64,000 bases of DNA, taken from Ignavibacteriales bacterium (GTDB lineage: Bacteria; Bacteroidota; Ignavibacteria; Tepidaquicellales; Tepidaquicellaceae). Below the pieces are notes generated by a model, which saw nothing but the letters and a program-made list of their open reading frames with translations, had not been told where the DNA came from and did not search any database. Positions 57,793 through 64,000 of the stretch are shown in pieces (within the stretch, counting starts at the first letter, position 1; every line of letters starts with the position of its first letter). Both the position numbers and the translations under genes were made by a program. The stretch spans positions 496,001 through 560,000 of the forward strand of contig JACKAC010000001.1 of assembly GCA_020635255.1 (NCBI GenBank). The letters are read 5' to 3'.

Positions 57793-57875
57793 GGGTAGGT
57801 AGCGAAGCGGTCAAACGCAACAGACTGTAAATCTGTCGACAAATGTCTTCGGAGGTTCGAATCCTTCCCTACCCA
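57793..57875 (+). tRNA. tRNA-Tyr (anticodon GTA)
   Basis: Class II tRNA: acceptor GGGTAGG/CCTACCC, anticodon stem CAGAC... with loop CTGTAAA (GTA), long variable arm, T-arm GGTTCGAATCC and discriminator A. First of four tRNAs before secE. Confidence 0.95.
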
Positions 57876-57907
57876 CGACATACTATTTTCTTTTGCGAAA
57901 AATTTTT

Positions 57908-57980
57908 GCGGTGGTAACTCAATTGGTAGAGTCACAGCCTTCCAAGCTGTTGGTTGCGGGTTCGAGTCCCGTCCGCCGCT
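57908..57980 (+). tRNA. tRNA-Gly (anticodon TCC)
   Basis: 73-base cloverleaf: acceptor GCGGTGG/CCGCCGC, anticodon arm CAGCC-TTCCAA-GCTG with TCC, T-arm GGTTCGAGTCC and discriminator T. Confidence 0.95.
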
Positions 57981-58033
57981 CGAGAAAAGTTTTTTGAAAG
58001 TGAAGTTCTTTTTCTAAAAAAGGAATTGCAATT

Positions 58034-58106
<73 letters not shown>

Positions 58107-58123
58107 CGAAAGAAAAAATTCTT

Positions 58124-58196
58124 ACGGGTGTAGCTCAATTGGTAGAGTAGCGGTCTCCAAAACCGTTGGTTGGGGGTTCGAGTCCCTCCTCCCGTG
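58124..58196 (+). tRNA. tRNA-Trp (anticodon CCA)
   Basis: Cloverleaf with anticodon arm GCGGT-CTCCAAA-ACCGT (CCA), T-arm GGTTCGAGTCC and discriminator G. The acceptor ACGGGTG/CTCCCGT has a U-U mismatch at 6:67. It lies 40 bases before secE; the tuf gene often found between tRNA-Thr and tRNA-Trp is absent. Confidence 0.93.
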
Positions 58197-58236
58197 CGAA
58201 AGAAGTTTTAGAGTTTAATAATTTTTAATCCGGTAT

Positions 58237-58419
58237 ATGAAGGATAAAATCTTAGGTTATTTCACGGACGTTTACAAAGAAATGAGAAAGGTCACCTGGC
58301 CTAAAAAGCAGGAGCTTATCGATTCGACAAAAATAGTGCTTGTGACTATGGTATTGTTTGCGATTTTTGTTTACCTGATAGATAAGGGAATTAGTGAAAT
58401 ATTAAACGTGATATTCTAA
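58237..58419 (+). CDS. secE: Preprotein translocase subunit SecE
   Basis: A 60-residue single-span SecE, the small essential subunit that clamps the SecY channel. The conserved cytoplasmic segment V-Y-K-E-M-R-K-V-T-W-P-K-K-Q-E-L precedes one membrane helix (~33-52). Length is typical for this lineage. Its TAA stop shares a base with the nusG ATG (TAATG), so the two are coupled. The position after tRNA-Trp and before nusG-rplK is the usual bacterial order. Confidence 0.95.
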   Translation: MKDKILGYFTDVYKEMRKVTWPKKQELIDSTKIVLVTMVLFAIFVYLIDKGISEILNVIF

Positions 58420-59408
58420 TGGTCGAAGAAAAAGATAACATAGAAAACGAAGAGACAACTGACGAGAAAGATCTCAACGAAGTAGAGCAGGACGATTCAC
58501 AGGAAGAGTCCAATGACCCGCTCATGGAAGAAGTGAAAGAAGAAATGCAGGAGGCAGAGCGCGAAGAAAAAGAGCACGAAGAGGTATTTGAGCAGGCGGC
58601 AATTGACAAGGAAAGAGACGACAGCGAGAGCGTAGAGGAACAACTCGAGCAAAAGATGGAAGAGGAATACACCGACACCGGAAACGAAGCCGCTCCCACT
58701 GAGCAGGTGGAGGATTCACAGGAAGAGGAAGAGTCGGAAGAAGAGAAAGACGAGCAAAAGAAGGAAGAAGTCGAGCAAGTGGAAGAATCTATGGAAGGCT
58801 CCGCCGAAGGATCGGACAAAGAGAAAAAAGACGAGAACGTCATCGATATAGATGACGAGAGATACAGATGGTATGCTGTCAGGATAATCTCCGGACACGA
58901 AAACAAGGTAAAGGCATACCTCGACAGCGAGATAAAGACAGAAGGCTACGATGACAGGATAAAGAACGTTCTTATTCCGCTGGAAAAAGTGTTCGAAGTG
59001 AAGGGCGGAAAGAAAAAGGTAAAGTATAAGAACTTCCTGCCGGGATATATACTCATTCAGGCAGAGCTGGACGACAAGATAAGGAATTTCATTTCACAGG
59101 CGCCGTCCATAATCAACATGGTTGGCTCGAAGAGTGTTCAGGGAACGAAGCTCGAACCGATCCCGCTAAAGAAGAATGAAGTTAAGAGGATTGCTTCACT
59201 GCTGAGCGAGGAGTCGGAAACCGAGAAGATAGATCTTCACCTGAATGTGGGCGACCCGGTAAAGGTTACCAGCGGACCGTTCAACAATTTCAGCGGAAAC
59301 GTGCTGGAGATAAACACGGAGAAGATGAAGGTAAAGGTCATGGTGAGCATATTTGGAAGAAAGACACCTATAGAGCTGGAGTTCACTCAAATTGAAAAAG
59401 AAAAATAA
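58419..59408 (+). CDS. nusG: Transcription antitermination protein NusG with long acidic N-terminal extension
   Basis: NusG binds RNA polymerase, raises processivity, and links it to Rho or ribosomes. The conserved part begins at ~150 with R-W-Y-A-V-R-I-I-S-G-H-E-N-K-V (NGN domain) and includes F-L-P-G-Y-I-L-I-Q-A. It ends in the KOW domain V-G-D-P-V-K-V-T-S-G-P-F-N-N-F-S-G. Ahead of it lies an extension of ~145 residues that is over half Glu and Asp, giving 329 residues instead of ~180. No alternative start avoids it except internal ATGs. The extension parallels the acidic tail of NusA. Coupled to secE. Confidence 0.93.
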   Translation: MVEEKDNIENEETTDEKDLNEVEQDDSQEESNDPLMEEVKEEMQEAEREEKEHEEVFEQAAIDKERDDSESVEEQLEQKMEEEYTDTGNEAAPTEQVEDSQEEEESEEEKDEQKKEEVEQVEESMEGSAEGSDKEKKDENVIDIDDERYRWYAVRIISGHENKVKAYLDSEIKTEGYDDRIKNVLIPLEKVFEVKGGKKKVKYKNFLPGYILIQAELDDKIRNFISQAPSIINMVGSKSVQGTKLEPIPLKKNEVKRIASLLSEESETEKIDLHLNVGDPVKVTSGPFNNFSGNVLEINTEKMKVKVMVSIFGRKTPIELEFTQIEKEK

Positions 59409-59432
59409 CACATAACTTTTATATAATAATTC

Positions 59433-59858
59433 ATGGCAAAAAAGATAGACGGCTACATTAAGCTGCAGATACCTGCAGGACAGGCAACAATGGCGCCACC
59501 GGTCGGACCGGCGCTCGGTCAGAGAGGTGTGAACGGTATGGAGTTCTGCAAGCAGTTTAATGCAAGGACACAGGACAAACAGGGTCTGATTATCCCTGTG
59601 GTTATCACGGTATTCTCCGATAAGTCATTCACATTCATTACAAAGACTCCTCCGGCGGCAGTATTATTGCTCAGAGCCGCAGGTCTTCCAAAAGGTTCTG
59701 GCGAGCCTAATAAGACTAAAGTAGGAAAAGTGAACGAAGGTCATCTCCGCGAGATAGCAGAGACTAAGATGAAAGACCTTAACGCGAGAGACGTTGAGCA
59801 CGCAATGAACATGATCGCAGGTACTGCGCGAAGCATGGGCATCACAGTCGAGAAATAA
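59433..59858 (+). CDS. rplK: 50S ribosomal protein L11
   Basis: A 141-residue L11, which with L10 and L7/L12 forms the stalk base around the GTPase centre. Conserved features are I-K-L-Q-I-P-A-G-Q-A-T-M-A-P-P-V-G-P-A-L-G-Q-R-G-V (given as the N-terminal block) and T-K-T-P-P-A-A-V-L-L. The C-terminal rRNA-binding part ends R-D-V-E-H-A-M-N-M-I-A-G-T-A-R-S-M-G. It lies 24 bases after nusG in the canonical cluster. Confidence 0.97.
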   Translation: MAKKIDGYIKLQIPAGQATMAPPVGPALGQRGVNGMEFCKQFNARTQDKQGLIIPVVITVFSDKSFTFITKTPPAAVLLLRAAGLPKGSGEPNKTKVGKVNEGHLREIAETKMKDLNARDVEHAMNMIAGTARSMGITVEK

Positions 59859-59897
59859 CTGAGAGATAAAAAAGAAAAATTTTAATCTGTATATAAG

Positions 59898-60602
59898 ATG
59901 AAACTCACAAAGAATCAAAAAGCTGTAAAAGAATTATTCGATCCGGAAAAAATGTATTCCGTCGATGAAGCGGTAACTATATTAAAGAAATCCGCAAAAG
60001 CAAAGTTCGACGAATCGGTCGAAGTAGCGATGAAGCTCGGTGTGGACCCAAAACACGCGGACCAGGTGGTAAGAGGAACTGTATCCCTTCCAAACGGAAC
60101 GGGTAAAAGCGTCAGGGTGCTGGTGATCGCAAAAGAAGACAAGCATGAGGAAGCTAAAGAAGCTGGTGCAGACCACGTGGGATTCGAAGATTATCTGAAT
60201 AAGATAAAAGAAGGCTGGACGGACATCGATGTCATTATCGCGACACCGGATTCGATGGCAGAGCTTGGAAAGCTCGGTAAAGTTTTGGGACCGAGAGGTC
60301 TTATGCCTAACCCCAAGAGCGGAACCGTAACTCCAAAGGTGGGCGAGGCAGTAAAAGAAGTTAAAGCAGGTAAAATAGATTTTAGAGTTGATAAAGCAGG
60401 TATCGTACATTCAGCAGTCGGAAAGGCTTCATTTGCAGAAGACAAACTGGCAGAGAATATTTCGACATTCATTAGCACGATCATAAAACTGAAACCTGCG
60501 GCAGCAAAAGGCACGTATGTAAAGTCAATTTATGTTTCGACCACGATGGGACCGGGAGTTCAGATAGACCCGGCGCAGACAGCAGGTAAAAAGGCTGCCT
60601 AA
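59898..60602 (+). CDS. rplA: 50S ribosomal protein L1
   Basis: A 234-residue L1, which builds the mobile L1 stalk of the 50S subunit and represses its own operon in many bacteria. Conserved blocks are F-D-E-S-V-E-V-A-M-K-L-G-V-D-P-K, the long G-L-M-P-N-P-K-S-G-T-V-T, and V-D-K-A-G-I-V-H-S-A-V-G-K. The C-terminus is T-T-M-G-P-G-V-Q-I-D. It follows rplK by 39 bases. The start ATG at 59898 fits family starts. Confidence 0.97.
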   Translation: MKLTKNQKAVKELFDPEKMYSVDEAVTILKKSAKAKFDESVEVAMKLGVDPKHADQVVRGTVSLPNGTGKSVRVLVIAKEDKHEEAKEAGADHVGFEDYLNKIKEGWTDIDVIIATPDSMAELGKLGKVLGPRGLMPNPKSGTVTPKVGEAVKEVKAGKIDFRVDKAGIVHSAVGKASFAEDKLAENISTFISTIIKLKPAAAKGTYVKSIYVSTTMGPGVQIDPAQTAGKKAA

Positions 60603-60727
60603 TGTAGTGAGCCGGTGAATAACCGGTTATTAAATAGCTTACGCACTCAGTATAATTATATGGTATCTTGTCAGAACCTCGCTTCACGCTCCCGACAGGT
60701 ACCGCTGATTTCACAAACAAAGTAAAA
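60603..60727 (+). promoter_or_regulatory. Probable ribosomal protein L10 leader (rplA-rplJ spacer)
   Basis: A 125-base spacer with AGCCGGTGAATAACCGGTT and a further GTCAG...CGACAGG pairing before rplJ. This is where L10(L12)4 binds its own mRNA in many bacteria. The structure is only suggested by the short pairings; I cannot fold it fully. Confidence 0.4.
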
Positions 60728-61261
60728 ATGGATAAACAGCAAAAAGCAGATCTGACCAACGAGCTGAAAGACATGTTTGACAATGCAGGCGCGCTGTACA
60801 TGACCGATTTTACGGGCATGACGGTAGCCGATGTAGAACAGTTACGTGACGAATTCTACAAAGCTAACGTAAAATACAGAGTAGTAAAGAACACGCTTGC
60901 CTTACGCGCTTTAAAAGAGTCCGATAAGTATTCCGAATTTTCGGATAAGTTCGCGGAGTTTCTAAAAGGTCCTACAAGCATCGCATTTTCGGATGACGAC
61001 CCGATAGCTCCCGCAAAGATCCTGAAAAAGTTCTTCGACGATAAGGAAAGGCCTGTCTTTAAGATGGCGATGGTCGAGAACGAATTTTACGGGTCGGACA
61101 AACTAAAGCAGTTAGCGTCTTTACAGTCCAAAGAGGAACTAATTGGCGGCATAATTTATTGTATAAATTATCCAATAACCGGTATCGTTGGCGCTATAAA
61201 TTCGACTATGCGAGACTTATTCAGTGTGATCGAAGAAGTTGCAAAGAAACAAAACAATTAA
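60728..61261 (+). CDS. rplJ: 50S ribosomal protein L10
   Basis: L10 anchors the L7/L12 dimers to the ribosome stalk. After the ATG at 60728 come L-T-N-E-L-K-D-M-F-D-N-A, Y-M-T-D-F-T-G-M-T-V, the conserved Y-R-V-V-K-N-T-L, G-P-T-S-I-A-F and the hydrophobic C-terminal helix that binds L12. A frame reading from 60668 adds 20 residues absent from other L10 proteins, and that stretch is the leader; I therefore use 60728 (177 aa). It is followed by rplL after 37 bases. Confidence 0.95.
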   Translation: MDKQQKADLTNELKDMFDNAGALYMTDFTGMTVADVEQLRDEFYKANVKYRVVKNTLALRALKESDKYSEFSDKFAEFLKGPTSIAFSDDDPIAPAKILKKFFDDKERPVFKMAMVENEFYGSDKLKQLASLQSKEELIGGIIYCINYPITGIVGAINSTMRDLFSVIEEVAKKQNN

Positions 61262-61298
61262 AAATTTTAAAATTATTAATTTAATAGAGGAATAAAAA

Positions 61299-61679
61299 AT
61301 GTCAGTAGAAGAATTGGTAGACGCGATATCGAAGCTTACCCTTTCGGAAGCATCGGATCTTAAAAAAGCGCTCGAAGAGAAATTTGACGTGCAAGCAGCA
61401 GCTCCTATTATGATGGGTGGTATGATGCCTGCAGGTGACGGTGGCGCAGGTGCGGCAGCAGAAGAGAAGACGGAATTCACCGTTGAGCTCGTAGAAGCAG
61501 GCGCGCAAAAGATCAACGTTATCAAAGCAGTTAAGGCTGCAACCGGTCTTGGATTAACTGAAGCTAAGCAATTAGTTGAAGGTGCGCCAAAACCTGTAAA
61601 GGAAAATGTATCTAAGGAAGAAGCCGAGAAGCTGAAAGCTGAATTAGAAGCTGCAGGCGCAAAGGTAGAACTTAAGTAA
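61299..61679 (+). CDS. rplL: 50S ribosomal protein L7/L12
   Basis: A 126-residue L7/L12, the flexible stalk protein that recruits translation factors. The N-terminal dimer domain L-V-D-A-I-S-K-L-T-L-S-E-A-S-D-L-K-K is followed by an Ala/Gly/Met hinge (~35-55). The C-terminal factor-binding domain reads E-F-T-V-E-L, K-I-N-V-I-K-A-V-K, G-L-G-L-T-E-A-K-Q-L-V. The ribosome site AGAGGAAT lies 6-8 bases before the ATG. Codon use suits a highly expressed gene. Confidence 0.98.
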   Translation: MSVEELVDAISKLTLSEASDLKKALEEKFDVQAAAPIMMGGMMPAGDGGAGAAAEEKTEFTVELVEAGAQKINVIKAVKAATGLGLTEAKQLVEGAPKPVKENVSKEEAEKLKAELEAAGAKVELK

Positions 61680-61746
61680 ATTTCCTAAACAGAAAATATA
61701 TCCAAAACATCCAAATTGAATTTATTTCTTTTTATAATATGAATAG

Positions 61747-61773
61747 TCCCGTCCCGGAAAACCGGGAACGGGA
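61747..61773 (+). promoter_or_regulatory. Attenuator or processing hairpin between rplL and rpoB
   Basis: TCCCGTCCCGG pairs with CCGGGAACGGGA around an AAAA loop. There is no T run, so it is more likely a partial attenuator or RNase III-type processing site that sets the L12 to RpoB ratio than a full terminator. Confidence 0.6.
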
Positions 61774-61803
61774 TTGTTCATTAATTTCATCGGAGGAATA
61801 AAC

Positions 61804-64000
61804 ATGCCAACAAGCGAAGTAAAGATGGGACTGCCTCCCATCAATGATAAGAATGATAGGCTAACATTTTCAAAGTCAAGGATAACGAGTGATCCCGAAG
61901 ATCTGTTAAACGTTCAGGTACAATCCTATTTGGATTTCCTCCAGGAGAACGTTCCCGCGAATAAGAGAAAATCCGTCGGATTACAGAAAGTATTCGAAGA
62001 CAACTTTCCTATTACGGACTCGAGAGAGACCGCAATACTGGAATTCGTAGAGTATTATGTTGAGAAACCACCATACACTATTATAGAGTGCCAGGAGCAG
62101 GGACTGACCTATTCGGTTCCTATCAAAGTAAAGCTCAGGTTATCGACAAAACCAAACGCCGCCGCGAAAGAGTATAACTACGTTCTGGAACAGGACGTGT
62201 ATCTCGGAAATCTTCCTTACATGACACAAAGAGGAAGCTTCATCATCAATGGCGCCGAGAGGGTTATCGTGAGCCAGCTCCACAGGTCGCCGGGTGTTGT
62301 ATTCGGCGAATCCACGCACGCAAACGGTACGAAGCTGTTTTCTGCGAGGGTTATTCCTTACAAAGGTTCATGGGTGGAATTTACGACAGACATTAACGAC
62401 CTGCTTTACGCATACGTAGATAGAAAGAAGAAATTCTACTTCTCTACACTGCTAAAGGCTCTGGGCTTTAACGAAAAAACTCAGATGCTCGAGCTGTTCG
62501 GACTGGTCGAGACGATCAATATTAACAACAACAATTACCTCGATTATGAGAATAGGGTGGTTGTCGAGAATGTTATAAATAAAGAGACGGGCGACGATCT
62601 CGAAATTCACGAGAACACTGCTTTATCGAAAGAGCAGTTGGTCGAAATAATGAACGCGAAGATAAAGGAACTGAAGGTGCTCAAACCTGATGCTACCGAC
62701 GGTGAGATTATCATCTATAATACTATAATGAGCGATGACGAAGAAAGCGATATACTTGTAGAAAAAGCCGCGGAGATTGATAAGATCGGCGGAAAGAAAT
62801 CCCGCATGATGATGGAAACCGATGCAGAGACAGCAAAGAGCTACATCGAAAAGCTGTTCTTTAACCCGAAGAAATACGATCTCGGAAGCGTCGGAAGATA
62901 CAAAATAAATTACAAGCTGGGTCTGAAGATCGACCCGCATATCACTATATTAACTCTCGAAGATATAGTAGAGATAATCAGCTATATCAGGGACCTCGTC
63001 GATAATAAGATGACTGTGGATGACATTGATCACCTTGGAAATAGAAGAGTAAGGACGGTTGCCGAGCAGTTAGCACAGCAATTCGGACTTGGTCTGTCCA
63101 GAATGATAAGGACTATCAGGGAAAAGATGAGCATACATGACGAGGACAGCCTTACCCCGTCGAGACTGATAAGCGCGAGACCAATAACCAGCGCGCTGGC
63201 ATCATTCTTCGGAACAAGCCAGCTGTCGCAGTTCATGGATCAAACGAATCCTCTCTCCGAAATGACACACAAGAGAAGGATCAGCGCACTCGGACCGGGC
63301 GGTCTGTCCAGGGAGAGAGCAGGCTTCGAAGTTCGTGACGTTCACTATACTCACTACGGACGTCTCTGTCCTATCGAAACCCCGGAAGGTCCTAACATCG
63401 GACTCATCTCCTCGCTTTGTATTCACGCGAGGGTGAATGATCTCGGATTCATCGAGACTCCGTACAGAAAAGTAGTAAACGGAAAAGTAACAAACGAAAT
63501 AGAATACCTTTCGGCGGAAATAGAAGACCTTTTCAAGATCGCGCAGGCAAATGAGCCGGTGGATAACAAAGGTAACTTCCTGAACGAAAAGGTAAGAGCA
63601 AGATTCAGAGGGGACTTCCCGACACTTGGGCACGAAGAAGTGGAATACATGGACATTGCGACCAACCAGATCGTGAGCGCGGCGGCGGCATTGATACCGT
63701 TCCTCGAGCATGATGACGCTAATAGAGCGCTGATGGGAAGCAATATGCAGAGGCAGGCAGTTCCTCTGCTCAGACCGCAGGCACCGTTCGTCGGAACCGG
63801 CTTTGAGGAGATTGTAGCCAGGGATTCAAGATCGATGATAGCTGCGGAAGCCGACGGTGTTGTTGAGTATGTATCGGCTGACAGGATAATAGTTAAATAC
63901 AGTATAAGAGAAGATTCGGAGGAGAACCTGCTGAATTTTGAAGACGCGCAGAGAGTAGAATACAGACTGACAAAGTTCCTCAGAACCAACCAGGACACTT
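61804..64000 (+). CDS. rpoB: DNA-directed RNA polymerase subunit beta, N-terminal part (3' end outside window)
   Basis: The first ~732 codons of RpoB, the catalytic beta subunit. CGGAGGAA lies 5-6 bases before the ATG. Conserved blocks are F-L-Q-E-N-V-P near 45, Y-L-G-N-L-P-Y-M-T-Q-R-G-S-F-I-I-N-G-A-E-R-V-I-V near 140, and V-D-D-I-D-H-L-G-N-R-R. The rifampicin pocket (S-Q-L-S-Q-F-M-D-Q-T-N-P-L-S-E-M-T-H-K-R, R-I-S-A-L-G-P-G-G-L) is at ~476-505. The Asp, His, Arg and Ser positions that matter for rifampicin are the sensitive type. The frame runs open to the last base, so the gene continues beyond the window. Confidence 0.97.
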   Translation, partial: MPTSEVKMGLPPINDKNDRLTFSKSRITSDPEDLLNVQVQSYLDFLQENVPANKRKSVGLQKVFEDNFPITDSRETAILEFVEYYVEKPPYTIIECQEQGLTYSVPIKVKLRLSTKPNAAAKEYNYVLEQDVYLGNLPYMTQRGSFIINGAERVIVSQLHRSPGVVFGESTHANGTKLFSARVIPYKGSWVEFTTDINDLLYAYVDRKKKFYFSTLLKALGFNEKTQMLELFGLVETININNNNYLDYENRVVVENVINKETGDDLEIHENTALSKEQLVEIMNAKIKELKVLKPDATDGEIIIYNTIMSDDEESDILVEKAAEIDKIGGKKSRMMMETDAETAKSYIEKLFFNPKKYDLGSVGRYKINYKLGLKIDPHITILTLEDIVEIISYIRDLVDNKMTVDDIDHLGNRRVRTVAEQLAQQFGLGLSRMIRTIREKMSIHDEDSLTPSRLISARPITSALASFFGTSQLSQFMDQTNPLSEMTHKRRISALGPGGLSRERAGFEVRDVHYTHYGRLCPIETPEGPNIGLISSLCIHARVNDLGFIETPYRKVVNGKVTNEIEYLSAEIEDLFKIAQANEPVDNKGNFLNEKVRARFRGDFPTLGHEEVEYMDIATNQIVSAAAALIPFLEHDDANRALMGSNMQRQAVPLLRPQAPFVGTGFEEIVARDSRSMIAAEADGVVEYVSADRIIVKYSIREDSEENLLNFEDAQRVEYRLTKFLRTNQDT

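Noticed and set aside
60668..60727. Upstream in-frame extension of rplJ
   Set aside because: It adds 20 residues not found in L10 and lies in the expected L10 leader; the ATG at 60728 fits the family.

Overview
The window looks like part of a chromosome from the Ignavibacteria/Chlorobi side of the Bacteroidota. Several secreted proteins end in the type IX secretion (T9SS) type A tail with an N-Y-P-N-P-F-N core (genes at 14743, 16146 and 37775). Many genes lack a clear Shine-Dalgarno site. NusA and NusG carry long acidic extensions. A copper nitrite reductase-like gene suggests denitrification or nitrosative stress chemistry. By eye, the first ~38.6 kb is clearly more AT-rich than the rest.

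Region 1 (1-12.3 kb) is a patchwork of metabolic genes with many broken ones. It holds the end of folE with a flavin/NAD reductase, then a mismatch DNA glycosylase behind a broken DUF488 gene. A minus-strand pentose phosphate operon follows (tkt, a frameshifted rpiB, and a tal whose 3' end is lost at a junction with the DUF488 remnant). Next is a nitrogen oxide locus: a decayed Crp/Fnr regulator, a Crp/Fnr-type box, ric, a small membrane protein, a NirK-like multicopper protein, a hemerythrin and an intact DUF488 gene. It ends with an orphan nuoK and a wrecked nuoL.

Region 2 (12.3-23.4 kb) holds lineage-specific hypothetical genes, two T9SS cargo proteins (a beta-propeller and an M6-like protease) and a probable defence locus. 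The defence locus comprises a PD-(D/E)XK-like protein, two small genes and a TrlF-type PHP-ATPase, and it stops beside tRNA-Lys.

Region 3 (23.4-37.3 kb) is bracketed by a perfect 39-bp duplication of the 5' half of that tRNA-Lys, with tandem 11-bp repeats at both ends. It is therefore a probable integrated island. It encodes no integrase that I can see. Its core is two convergent gene sets: a repeat-rich metzincin, a membrane protein, an acyltransferase, and phasin-like and Ig-like proteins on plus; an SCP2-like protein, a CrtC/AttH-like protein, an Ig-like protein, a polyprenyl diphosphate synthase and a methyltransferase on minus. My best reading is an undescribed isoprenoid-lipid inclusion or export system. 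A class 3 lipase and an AbrB-like protein also lie here.

Region 4 (37.3-46.6 kb) carries a T9SS protein, a cyclopropane synthase/sphingolipid C9-methyltransferase-like enzyme, a hydrolase, an acetyltransferase, an AraC regulator, a two-DTG aspartic protease and small lipoprotein or exported proteins, with clear hairpin terminators between them.

Region 5 (46.6-64 kb) is housekeeping and looks intact: rimP-nusA-infB-rbfA-truB, tRNA-Ser with a 328-bp GIY-YIG insertion unit, an NtrC-like regulator with altered sigma-54 and ATPase motifs, a LysE-like exporter, a RING-like membrane protein, four tRNAs (Tyr, Gly, Thr, Trp, with no tuf between Thr and Trp), then secE-nusG-rplK-rplA-rplJ-rplL-rpoB, the last cut by the window end.
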